Origin: Pseudomonas xionganensis | GTDB lineage: Bacteria > Pseudomonadota > Gammaproteobacteria > Pseudomonadales > Pseudomonadaceae | Assembly: GCF_009763245.1 (NCBI RefSeq) | Contig: NZ_WKJZ01000005.1 | Span: 39,855 to 103,854, forward strand | Reading direction: 5' to 3' | Length of the DNA: 64,000 nt | In this document: piece by piece, positions 54,916 to 64,000 of the stretch | How positions within the stretch are numbered: position 1 is the first letter of the stretch | Layout of the letters: each line of letters opens with the position of its first letter | Notes under the pieces: generated by a model | The model's database searches: none | Told to the model about the DNA's origin: nothing | What the model saw: only the letters and a program-made list of their open reading frames with translations | Translations under genes and position numbers: made by a program

Positions 54916-55914
54916 ATGCTCGCTGACATGACGCCGTTGATTGAACTGTGCGACCTGCCCGAGCGGCTGCACCACCCCCTGGTGCGTGATCTGGCCTGGG
55001 TCGTCCTATCGCCCCCCTTGCTGAGCAGCCCACCCTGCCCACAGCGCCACCCGCTCAGCGCCAGTCGCTGGTGGCGCCAGCCAGCGCTGCTTGGCGACTG
55101 GCTGCTGCGTCAGGATCAGGACCAGCATGCCCTGCAAGCCTGGCTGGCCCAGAGTTCGGTACGCCGCCTGGGGCTTTACTACGAACGGCTCTGGCAGTTC
55201 ATCCTGCAGGCCGCCCCCGATGTCGAGGTGCTGGCGGCCAATCTGCCGATCCGCCAGCACTGCCATACCCTGGGCGAGCTGGACCTGCTGCTGCGCGATG
55301 AGCAGGGAGTGCATCATCTGGAACTGGCGATCAAGCTCTACCTGGGCCTGGACACCGACAAGGGTCGCGCAGCAAACAACTGGCTGGGACCAGGCAGCCA
55401 TGATCGTCTGGATATCAAGCTCGATCACCTGAGCCGTCATCAGCTACCCCTGTCCGGCCGGACTGAAGCCCTGCCGAGCCTCAACCCCTTGAATATCAGT
55501 CAGCCCCAGGCCGCACTCTGGCTCAGTGGCTACCTGTTCTACCCCTGGCAAGCACCCATCGATAGCCCACAAGGCAGCAATCCCGCGCACCTACGCGGGC
55601 GCTGGGTCCATCAGCGGCACTGGGATGAGTTTGTCGACAAACAATCGGACGGGCGCTGGCAAGCCCTGGTCCGCCACCGCTGGTTAAGCCCGGCGCATAT
55701 CGACGCGAATGAACTGTGGACGACGGAGCATTTTCGCCAATGGCGCCAGGCCCTGCCCGAGGATGCCCAGGCCCAGCTGCTGGTACGCCTGGAAGCAGAT
55801 ACAGAGGGCCTGTGGCGGGAAGCCGAACGCATCTTTCTGGTCAACGACGCCTGGCCGCAGACAGCGTCAAAGACTGCGTTCGGTACGCCCACCGGAGCGC
55901 GCCAGATAACCTGA
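54916..55914 (+). CDS. DUF1853 protein
   Basis: A 332-residue protein of a conserved family of unknown function, divergent from nadK as in other Pseudomonas. Conserved blocks: DLPERLHHPLVRDLAWVVLSPPLL, GELDLLL and LELAIKLYLG. The E/K pattern (LGELDLLL and HLELAIKLYLG) resembles a PD-(D/E)xK nuclease-like core, which is speculative. Start: ATG 54916 or 54928. The 3' end overlaps the opposite-strand gene by 48 bp. Confidence 0.8.
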   Translation: MLADMTPLIELCDLPERLHHPLVRDLAWVVLSPPLLSSPPCPQRHPLSASRWWRQPALLGDWLLRQDQDQHALQAWLAQSSVRRLGLYYERLWQFILQAAPDVEVLAANLPIRQHCHTLGELDLLLRDEQGVHHLELAIKLYLGLDTDKGRAANNWLGPGSHDRLDIKLDHLSRHQLPLSGRTEALPSLNPLNISQPQAALWLSGYLFYPWQAPIDSPQGSNPAHLRGRWVHQRHWDEFVDKQSDGRWQALVRHRWLSPAHIDANELWTTEHFRQWRQALPEDAQAQLLVRLEADTEGLWREAERIFLVNDAWPQTASKTAFGTPTGARQIT

Positions 55915-56973
55915 GCCGCTTTCGCACAGCAGAGCATCGCGCTGCACCGGTGGCAAGGCATCCACCCCGTCGCGCAGGGCATAGGCACTAAAGCCCAGCT
56001 GGGTAAGCAGAAAGACTGCACTCACACTGCGCTTGCCACTGTCGCAGTAGCACAGATAGGTTCGATTCTTATCCAGCAGACGCGCTTTCAACCGCAACAG
56101 CTGCAAAGGCATATTCAGCGACTGCAGGGCATGGGCCCGCTCATACTCCTTCTGCAGGCGCACATCCAGCCACTGCGCCCCGGCCGCCAGCAGGCGCGAA
56201 GCCTCGCCCAGGGACACTTCATTGACCACCGGCGCCTTGAGCAGGGCGAAGAAGTCCTGGCGATCCAGACGCAGCACCACGCCATCATCCAGCATGGTCA
56301 CCGTGGCATTGCGCGGGCTGTCCGCAAGCAGCGCTTCCTCGCCAAAGCAGGCACCGATTTCCAGTTCGGCCAGTACCTGTTGCTCACTGCCGGCCCCGCG
56401 CATCACCTCGGCTCGGCCAGTTTTGAGGAAATAACAGCAGTCGCCCGCCTCACCCTCGGCCAGCACCGTGCTGCCGGCGGCCAGTTCGACACGCTGCAAA
56501 CGCTCAAGCATGGCACGCACATTGGACGGCGGCACCTTGGCAAATAGCGGGTTCTCCAGCAGGCGTTCCAGCCACTCCAGCTCATCCTCGCCCTGCCCCA
56601 GTTCCAGCAGCAGGTCATGGTAGGCCAGGCGCCAGGTCAGCATACGGTTGAGCGTGGCGGTATCCAGCGCCAGTACGCTGGCATCGGTCAGGGCGCGGGC
56701 TTCATGCAGACGCGGCAGGCTCGGCGACAGCGGATGACAACTGAGCTCGCTGCCGGCCTGTACCCGCTGCACCCCTTCGGCCGACTGCAGCAACAATTCA
56801 CCCGCCAACAGGTAATAGGTGACCCGGGCCTGATCGCCCGGGCGAAACAACACCTGCCCCTGGAGTAAAGGCTGGGGCGTCAACTGGCCACGCAATTCGC
56901 GCCACTGCTGCTCGGACAACACATTGAGCGGCGTCAGGCTGCGTAACTGTTCGGGGTTGAGGGGTTCGCTCAT
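55867..56973 (-). CDS. Cyclic-nucleotide-binding protein fused to rhodanese domain
   Basis: A 368-residue regulatory protein. Two cNMP-binding-like domains (about 10-120 and 150-240; the second has FGEEALLADSPRNATV) are followed by a rhodanese domain (about 250-350) with the active cysteine in CDSGKRS. There is no helix-turn-helix, so it is not a transcription factor of the CRP type. It may sense cAMP and act in sulfur transfer or persulfide signalling; that is inference. Confidence 0.85.
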   Translation of the reverse strand: MSEPLNPEQLRSLTPLNVLSEQQWRELRGQLTPQPLLQGQVLFRPGDQARVTYYLLAGELLLQSAEGVQRVQAGSELSCHPLSPSLPRLHEARALTDASVLALDTATLNRMLTWRLAYHDLLLELGQGEDELEWLERLLENPLFAKVPPSNVRAMLERLQRVELAAGSTVLAEGEAGDCCYFLKTGRAEVMRGAGSEQQVLAELEIGACFGEEALLADSPRNATVTMLDDGVVLRLDRQDFFALLKAPVVNEVSLGEASRLLAAGAQWLDVRLQKEYERAHALQSLNMPLQLLRLKARLLDKNRTYLCYCDSGKRSVSAVFLLTQLGFSAYALRDGVDALPPVQRDALLCESGSGYLARSGGRTERSL

Positions 56974-57968
56974 GGAATTTCCAGGCTCCGCTGGTCAGAC
57001 TTCAGTGTAGCCATCTTGCTTGGCTCGGCATATGCGCTGGCTCGACACGCCTGCACTGCAGCCTTGCGCCCTTGCAAGCCACCTGTGTGCACAAACAGCA
57101 GGCGGCTGCCGCGAGCAAAATAACCGGCCTGCACGCGCTCACGCAACGCCAGCAATGCCTTGGCGGTATAAACCGGCTCCAAAGGCAGGGCCGTTTCGTC
57201 TTCGCACTGGCGCATAAAGGCCAGTAACTCGTGATCAACCCGGGCAAAACCGCCCCGCGCCGCCGGCACCAGTGCGTAGCCCTGATCCGCCGCGCCGGCC
57301 TCTCGCAGGATCTCCCGCACCTGGGTGGCGATGCCATAACGTTCGGGCACCGCCAGCGCCCCATAGACCACACGCCGCCCCGCCTCGGCCAGCACCAGCC
57401 CGGCCAGGGTAGTGCCACTGCCGACAGCCAGCCACCAGGCATCAAAGTCCGCCCAGCCGATGGCGGCGAGTTGGCTTTCCAGCAGTTCGCGCAACACGCC
57501 ACAACCGCGCGCACCCAACAAACCGCCGCCACCCTCGGGCACGGCATGAAATGCCGGATATCGTTCCAGCCAGGGCCACCAGAACCCAGGCTGATGGCGA
57601 GCCCGATAAGCGCCATAGTCGAGCCAGTGCAGCTGCATGCCAAAAGCCTGCAGATCGCGCACCGTAGGGGTGTCTTGAGGTTCGCCACGCAGCAGGCCAA
57701 CCGTGGCAAAGCCGAAACGCCGGCCCGCAGCGGCCAGGGCATGCAAATGATTGGAATGGGACCCGCCCAGGCTGATCAGGCCTTGTGCCTCCTGGGCCGC
57801 TGCCTGTTCCAGGTGATACCTGAGTTTGAACCATTTGTTGCCGCTGATCAGCGGATCCAGCAGATCCAGGCGCAATACCGCCAACTCAACCCCAGCCGCA
57901 GCCGCCCAGGACGTGGCGAAGACCTGCAGGGGTGCCGACGGCGACCAGGCTGGCGCGATAACAGGCAA
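56970..57968 (-). CDS. PLP-dependent enzyme, D-cysteine desulfhydrase/ACC deaminase type
   Basis: A 332-residue beta-family PLP enzyme. The PLP lysine is in ISGNKWFKLRY and the phosphate-binding loop is VGSGTTLAG. The family includes D-cysteine desulfhydrase and ACC deaminase; without checking the substrate residues I cannot separate them. It overlaps the cNMP-rhodanese gene by 4 bp, and the two may share sulfur metabolism (desulfhydrase feeding rhodanese). Confidence 0.85.
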   Translation of the reverse strand: MPVIAPAWSPSAPLQVFATSWAAAAGVELAVLRLDLLDPLISGNKWFKLRYHLEQAAAQEAQGLISLGGSHSNHLHALAAAGRRFGFATVGLLRGEPQDTPTVRDLQAFGMQLHWLDYGAYRARHQPGFWWPWLERYPAFHAVPEGGGGLLGARGCGVLRELLESQLAAIGWADFDAWWLAVGSGTTLAGLVLAEAGRRVVYGALAVPERYGIATQVREILREAGAADQGYALVPAARGGFARVDHELLAFMRQCEDETALPLEPVYTAKALLALRERVQAGYFARGSRLLFVHTGGLQGRKAAVQACRASAYAEPSKMATLKSDQRSLEIP

Positions 57969-57971
57969 GGC

Positions 57972-59348
57972 TTAGCTGACGGTGCGCAGGCGGCTGCTGG
58001 CTTTGTGCCGGGCACAGCAGTTGGAGTCACCCATGATAAAGCGGCTCGGCGTATCCACCCGGTCGATGGGGATGGCGCAGCGTTCGCCACTGGACAGCAG
58101 CCCCTCGCAGCAGGGCTGCTGATAATGGGCCAGCCACTGGCGATACTGCTCTTCGGAGACATAACACTTGGCCGCCACATAGGCCATGGGATTGTCCTGA
58201 TAGGCGGCGATATCCTGCAGGGCAATGGTCAGGTGACCGGCGCCCGGGTGATACACGACAAAGACCACGCCCAGTTTGGCCAGACGCTCAAGCACCTGTC
58301 CGCCGCCCTGGCTGGCCAGCTCGTCACGCTCACGTTTGAGACGCTCGATCTCTTCCTTGAGACGAGCCTCCTGCTCGCCGTGATAGGCCAGTTCGACATC
58401 ACGGATGGCGATCTGTTCCTTGTACTCGATGACCGCGCTGGCCACTTTGGCCTGCAGCTCGCTCTCCAGCTGCGCGCGCAGGCCATCGCTGGCACTGCGA
58501 CCATGCTGCTCCAGCGCCTGAATCTGCTTGGTCATTTCCTCACGGGAACGTTGCAAGCTCTGAGCCTGGGCAGCTAACTCCTGCTTCAGGCTGGCATTCA
58601 GGGCTTCCTGCTGCTGCAGGGCCTGATGCAGGCCATGTATCTGAGCCTGCAGGCCCTTACTCTGCTCATCATGGACCAGCTTCAGCTTGGCCAATTCTTC
58701 CTCATGCTGGCGAGTCAGACTGCTGATGCGCAGGCGTTGTTGCTTGATCAACTGCGCCGTCTTGAGGCGATGCTCCTGGTCGTGTTTTTCCCCGCTGCGC
58801 TCCGCTTCGGCCTTCTCCAGGGCCTGTTCCTGGGTATACCAGCGGTCTTCAGAGGCCATCTGCAAGCGTTCGGGTGCCACCACCTGGGACGCTTCTTCTT
58901 CAATCAGAATGCCCAATACATTGCGTTTGACCGCATCGCGCAACAGAATCAGGTCGTTCTGCCCCGGTGCAAGGCTCGGGTCCCACATATGCATCTGGTG
59001 CCAGGACACCGGGCACTGGCTGCGACAGGCCAGACGAATCGGTCCGGCGCCCAGATCGGGGCCACGACCGGCCTTTTCCGCCAGGTGCTGCAGGGGCATG
59101 TTCCAGCCCGAGTCGGGCGCACCCTTCTCGTCGAAGTCCAGATAGAAGAACACCAGCGCCTTGATCATCAACCGCGGATTGATCAGCACATAGGCCACGC
59201 GCATCTGCTGATCGGCAAACTCAGGCAGGTTGACCACGCCATCGAGCAGGGCTTCAAACTCGGGCAGGAACATCTGCTTGCAGATACCGCCGCGTTCGCT
59301 GAAGAACATCACGGCCTCAACCATCTGCGGCTTGCTCTGCATGCTCAT
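57972..59348 (-). CDS. Coiled-coil protein of unknown function
   Basis: A 458-residue protein. A globular N-terminal part (1-180) contains VFFYLDFDEKGAPDSGW. Then comes a long coiled coil (about 185-355) rich in Glu, Gln and Lys. The C-terminal part (about 365-458) has cysteines in QPCCEGLLSSGERCAIP and NCCARH that suggest metal binding. I do not recognise the family. Start: ATG 59348 (MSMQSKP); in-frame sequence above it looks non-coding. Confidence 0.75.
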   Translation of the reverse strand: MSMQSKPQMVEAVMFFSERGGICKQMFLPEFEALLDGVVNLPEFADQQMRVAYVLINPRLMIKALVFFYLDFDEKGAPDSGWNMPLQHLAEKAGRGPDLGAGPIRLACRSQCPVSWHQMHMWDPSLAPGQNDLILLRDAVKRNVLGILIEEEASQVVAPERLQMASEDRWYTQEQALEKAEAERSGEKHDQEHRLKTAQLIKQQRLRISSLTRQHEEELAKLKLVHDEQSKGLQAQIHGLHQALQQQEALNASLKQELAAQAQSLQRSREEMTKQIQALEQHGRSASDGLRAQLESELQAKVASAVIEYKEQIAIRDVELAYHGEQEARLKEEIERLKRERDELASQGGGQVLERLAKLGVVFVVYHPGAGHLTIALQDIAAYQDNPMAYVAAKCYVSEEQYRQWLAHYQQPCCEGLLSSGERCAIPIDRVDTPSRFIMGDSNCCARHKASSRLRTVS

Positions 59349-59647
59349 GGACTTTCCTCTATGCCGAAACGGGGCGCACCGTTCAACGCGTAACAGCAGT
59401 TCGCTCAATGACACCACAGCCAGGCGCATTGAACAAACAGACCATCATCTGACAGCTCAAGTTCTGCACCTGTGGAGGCAGCACGGCTGAATTCAGACAA
59501 GTCTAGGGGAAAAGCTGCGCGCAGCAATGTGACTGGGTTGGCACTGACCCGGCAGGTGCTGCGACAAAAGCACGATGGCAGGGAAAAAATGTGATGGGTT
59601 TGGTGCAACCAGCCGAAAAACGGCTGGCACACCGGTACTCGATCGGC
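59349..59647. other. Intergenic region with a small hairpin
   Basis: No gene is visible. A hairpin CCAGCCG-AAAAA-CGGCTGG at 59609-59627 lies 20 bp after the NTF2-like stop and may be a weak terminator on the minus strand, though there is no U-tract. The rest should hold the promoter of the coiled-coil gene. Confidence 0.45.
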
Positions 59648-60082
59648 TTACACGCCCTTGGCGGCAGCCAAGAAAGGCGCCAAACGCCGCCCCATTTCAT
59701 CGCCAAGGGCCTGCAGGCCGCTCATGGGCCGAATCATCACCTCGAACTCGACGATCTTGCCCGCCTCATCGAAGCGGATCATATCGATTCCCTTGAGTTC
59801 ACGCTCGCCCACCCGGGCACTGAATTCCAGCACCACGCTCAGGCCATCGGCCGTGCCCAGCTCGCGGTGGTAGGCAAAATCGACAAAGACCTTGCTCACG
59901 GTATTCAGGATCAGCGACACCATGGGGGCGCCGACGTATGGCTTGAAGGCCATGGGGGAACGGAACACCGCTTGCGGATGCAGCAGCTCAGGCAGCCGGC
60001 TCAGGTCATTGCCCTGCATCAGGCCATGCCACTGCGCAAGGGTGGCGGCCGCAGCCAGCTGCAGTTGGAGGTTGGCGGTCAC
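59648..60082 (-). CDS. NTF2/SnoaL-like fold protein
   Basis: A 144-residue protein of the nuclear transport factor 2-like superfamily, with an N-terminal helix and a sheet-rich cavity. The start is probably GTG 60082, which has a strong AAGGAGA ribosome site; an upstream ATG at 60148 lies in a terminator hairpin and is unlikely. Function cannot be read from sequence; small-molecule binding is typical of the fold. Confidence 0.8.
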   Translation of the reverse strand: MTANLQLQLAAAATLAQWHGLMQGNDLSRLPELLHPQAVFRSPMAFKPYVGAPMVSLILNTVSKVFVDFAYHRELGTADGLSVVLEFSARVGERELKGIDMIRFDEAGKIVEFEVMIRPMSGLQALGDEMGRRLAPFLAAAKGV

Positions 60083-60114
60083 GGGTTTCTCCTTTTTTAT
60101 TATTGGCCATCTGC

Positions 60115-60143
60115 AAAACGCCCCGCACGAGGCGGGGCGTTTT
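60115..60143 (-). terminator. Terminator of fadH
   Basis: AAAACGCCCCGC (60115-60126) and GCGGGGCGTTTT (60132-60143) form a 12-bp stem with a 5-base loop. A- and T-runs at the ends allow use on both strands. Confidence 0.9.
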
Positions 60144-60147
60144 GTCA

Positions 60148-62265
<2,118 letters not shown>

Positions 62266-62280
62266 TCAGGCCAGGCGAGA

Positions 62281-62291
62281 GCCTCAATGAC
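62281..62291 (+). promoter_or_regulatory. 11-bp motif shared by both AraC divergent regions
   Basis: GCCTCAATGAC, identical to 30910-30920, in the same orientation relative to the AraC gene and at nearly the same distance upstream (109 versus 104 bp). It may be the operator common to both regulators. Confidence 0.4.
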
Positions 62292-62389
62292 TTAAAGTGA
62301 CAAGTTATTGATCAAAAATAACAGTACAGTCTTGGCAGATCACCCGGCCCTGCCTAAGCTGCCGCACAAACGCCCAACACGAGCTCAGC

Positions 62390-63427
62390 ATGCAAGCACC
62401 GCGCATCCGCCTTGGCGATCTTTCGGTCGGTTTTGTCAACAGCCTGGCCGACGCCATGCGCCACCAGGGGCATGACCCGCAACCCTTGCTGCTCAGCTAT
62501 GGCCTGGATGCCGCACGCCTGGCTGAACCCCGTGCCCGCCTGTCGATCCCGCGTTATATGCGCCTGGGTCATGCGGCCATCCATCTGACTGGGCAACCCG
62601 GCCTGGGCCTGCTGATGGGCAGCTGCAGCCGCCTGAGCCAGGCCGGCCTGGCGGGCGTCACCGCGGCCCAGGCCCCTACCGTGCGTGAAGCCGCCCGCGC
62701 CCTGATCCGCTTCGAGCCGCTGTATGCCGCCAACTACCGGGGCCGGTCGAGCCTGCACGAAGACGCCCAGGGCGCCTGGCTGCGCTTCTACTCGATCAGC
62801 CCTTACAACGCCTATAACCGTTTTGTGGTGGATTCGCTGCTGGCGGGCTGGGCACAGCAACTGGGTCGCCTGGCCCAGCAGCCATTGCCGGTGGAGAAAG
62901 TGCAAATCGAATTCTCCGCCCCCGACTATGCCGAGCAATATGCCGAGCTCTTCGCCTGCCCGGTGGAGTTTGCCAGCCCACTCAATCAGCTGCGCCTGAG
63001 CCAGGACAGCCTGAACCTGCGCAACCCGGAACACTGCCCGAGCACCTGGCGACACTTGTTAGAGATTTGTGAGCGGGAGCTGGAGCAGTTGACCCGTACC
63101 CGCAGCCTGCGCGAGCGCGTTATCCAGTTGCTGGGCCCTCTGCTGCATGGCCGTGAACCGGACCTGAGCGAGGTGGCGAACCGCCTGCAGCTGCCGACCT
63201 GGACCCTGCGGCGCAAGCTGGCCGAGGAAGGCACCCAGTTTCGCACCATCCTCAACGACACCCGCCGCGACCTGGCCATGGCCTATATCCGCGACACCGA
63301 ACTGGCCTTTGGCGAAATCGCCTACCTGCTCGGCTTCGCCTCGGCCGAAGCCTTCCAGCGCGCCTTCAAGCGCTGGAACCAGCAAACCCCAGGGGAATTT
63401 CGCCGCAGTCAGCGGCGCGGCGCCTGA
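62390..63427 (+). CDS. AraC-family regulator, arabinose-binding-like N-domain
   Basis: A 345-residue regulator of the same type as the one at 31014. N-domain (about 15-210) with EPRARLSIPRYMRLGHAAIH; C-domain (about 235-340) with PTWTLRRKLAEEG and LLGFASAEAFQRAFKRW. It is divergent from fadH and probably controls it. The two share layout and several short blocks (RHQGHD/RQGHD, EPRAR), so they look like paralogues. Confidence 0.9.
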   Translation: MQAPRIRLGDLSVGFVNSLADAMRHQGHDPQPLLLSYGLDAARLAEPRARLSIPRYMRLGHAAIHLTGQPGLGLLMGSCSRLSQAGLAGVTAAQAPTVREAARALIRFEPLYAANYRGRSSLHEDAQGAWLRFYSISPYNAYNRFVVDSLLAGWAQQLGRLAQQPLPVEKVQIEFSAPDYAEQYAELFACPVEFASPLNQLRLSQDSLNLRNPEHCPSTWRHLLEICERELEQLTRTRSLRERVIQLLGPLLHGREPDLSEVANRLQLPTWTLRRKLAEEGTQFRTILNDTRRDLAMAYIRDTELAFGEIAYLLGFASAEAFQRAFKRWNQQTPGEFRRSQRRGA

Positions 63428-63449
63428 GTCCAAACCCAAGCCCAAGCCT

Positions 63450-63536
63450 TTACAGCTCGGTGGCATCCTCATCCCAGGCCACATCATCCTGCTCCACGGC
63501 ACGGGATTCGAGCAGTTCTTCCTGATAATCGTCCAT
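63450..63536 (-). CDS. 28-residue acidic microprotein
   Basis: A 28-residue ORF, MDDYQEELLESRAVEQDDVA-type start, ending WDEDATEL. It has a strong ribosome site (GGAGGG, 8 bp before the ATG at 63536). The peptide is very acidic, with 13 Asp/Glu among 28 residues. It lies between an AraC regulator and a tRNA operon. I recall a similar small protein in Pseudomonas genomes but cannot name it. Confidence 0.55.
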   Translation of the reverse strand: MDDYQEELLESRAVEQDDVAWDEDATEL

Positions 63537-63644
63537 CGCAATGCCCTCCAAGCGGCCTTGACCTCGATGGAAAACATCCATCAAGGAATATGCCAATCAA
63601 GCTAGAGAAGGCCGATGAAGAAAAGATGACACTTTGTCGCGGAC

Positions 63645-63680
63645 AAGAAAAAACCCGCTGATAGTGCTATCAGCGGGCTT
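63645..63680 (-). terminator. Terminator of the tRNA operon
   Basis: CCCGCTGATAG (63654-63664) pairs with CTATCAGCGGG (63667-63677) around a 2-base core, so the loop must open slightly. The A-run at 63645-63653 gives a U-tract on the minus strand. Confidence 0.8.
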
Positions 63681-63687
63681 CTCGATA

Positions 63688-63764
63688 TGGCGCAGCGGAC
63701 GGGACTCGAACCCGCGACCCCCGGCGTGACAGGCCGGTATTCTAACCGACTGAACTACCGCTGC
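63688..63764 (-). tRNA. tRNA-Asp (anticodon GTC), copy 1
   Basis: A 77-nt cloverleaf: acceptor GCAGCGG/CCGCTGC, anticodon stem CCGGC/GCCGG with loop CTGTCAC (anticodon GTC), encoded CCA. Identical in sequence to copy 2. Confidence 0.95.
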
Positions 63765-63862
63765 GTGTCGGTGGACTTGCGTCCTTGGAACTCTTGCTTC
63801 GTCTGATGCAGCAGCCTTGAGGCTTCTGCATCTCAGCCTGAGCGAACTCAAACTGGAAAATA

Positions 63863-63939
63863 TGGCGCAGCGGACGGGACTCGAACCCGCGACCCCCGGC
63901 GTGACAGGCCGGTATTCTAACCGACTGAACTACCGCTGC
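63863..63939 (-). tRNA. tRNA-Asp (anticodon GTC), copy 2
   Basis: Same sequence as copy 1. The flanks are also repeated: GTCGGTGGACTTGCGTCC follows both copies on the plus strand. A tandem duplication is likely. Confidence 0.95.
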
Positions 63940-63971
63940 GCGTCGGTGGACTTGCGTCCAATTCGCAAGAG

Positions 63972-64000
63972 TGGTGGGTGATGACGGGATCGAACCGCCG
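63972..64000 (-). tRNA. 3' end of a tRNA, probably tRNA-Val (UAC), cut by the window edge
   Basis: The last 29 bases read, on the minus strand, CGGCGGTTCGATCCCGTCAT followed by CACCCACCA: a T-arm, acceptor strand ATCACCC, discriminator A and CCA. This matches tRNA-Val(UAC) as I remember it; the anticodon is outside the window. Confidence 0.7.

Overview
The window is chromosomal DNA of a Pseudomonas (Gammaproteobacteria). The evidence is the gene order thrS-infC-rpmI-rplT-pheS-pheT-ihfA-merR-tRNA-Pro, the block pepN-DUF2797-yeaC-glpG-phosphoesterase-nadK-DUF1853-fadH with nearby tRNA-Asp genes (an order I recall from P. aeruginosa), REP-like hairpins with GTAGGAGC ends, and protein sequences that read as Pseudomonas throughout. 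I cannot name the species.

Layout. 1-10761 is an accessory island whose right end abuts the 3' end of tRNA-Pro(GGG). From left to right it carries a phage-type repressor, an AlpA-like regulator, an excisionase-like protein, a tyrosine integrase, an unknown gene, SOS-controlled umuDC, another unknown gene with its own palindromic operator candidate, and a complete type III CBASS anti-phage operon (cdnD-cap7-cap6-nucC) with the divergent DNA-damage switch capH-capP. The left end of the island is outside the window or not recognisable. 10762-18524 is translation housekeeping: tRNA-Pro, merR, ihfA, pheT, pheS, rplT, rpmI, infC, thrS, tRNA-Val. 18525-26640 holds mostly single genes: a glutamylputrescine-oxidase-like enzyme, two tandem NlpC/P60 lipoproteins, a sirtuin, a Tag-like protein, ttcA, a J-domain protein, a Yip1 protein, a SprT protein and a HlyIII protein.

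26639-32012 is an acyl-CoA catabolic cluster (CoA-transferase, acyl-CoA ligase, acyl-CoA dehydrogenase) with a divergent AraC-type regulator. It is followed by a 7TM-DISM/EAL c-di-GMP protein, an MFS transporter, and the periplasmic nitrate reductase operon napEDABC (no napF). 40592-47676 is a four-gene envelope module: RND/MMPL transporter, YCF48 repeat protein, DUF1329 and a DUF1302 outer-membrane protein. 48257-60082 is the pepN-to-nadK block plus a cNMP/rhodanese protein, a PLP enzyme and a coiled-coil protein. 60148-63427 is fadH with a second divergent AraC regulator, then a 28-residue microprotein gene and a tRNA operon (Asp, Asp, and the 3' part of a tRNA that looks like Val).

How it fits together. 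The island couples defence to DNA damage in two ways: a perfect LexA box in front of umuDC, and the CapP metalloprotease/CapH repressor pair in front of CBASS. The two AraC regulators, both divergent from fatty acyl-CoA oxidation genes, share an 11-bp motif at nearly the same distance upstream of each regulator, which suggests related control. The strongest 'system' in the window is the CBASS island. The least understood are the island gene at 5111-5767, the coiled-coil protein at 57972-59348 and the RND/YCF48/DUF1329/DUF1302 module.
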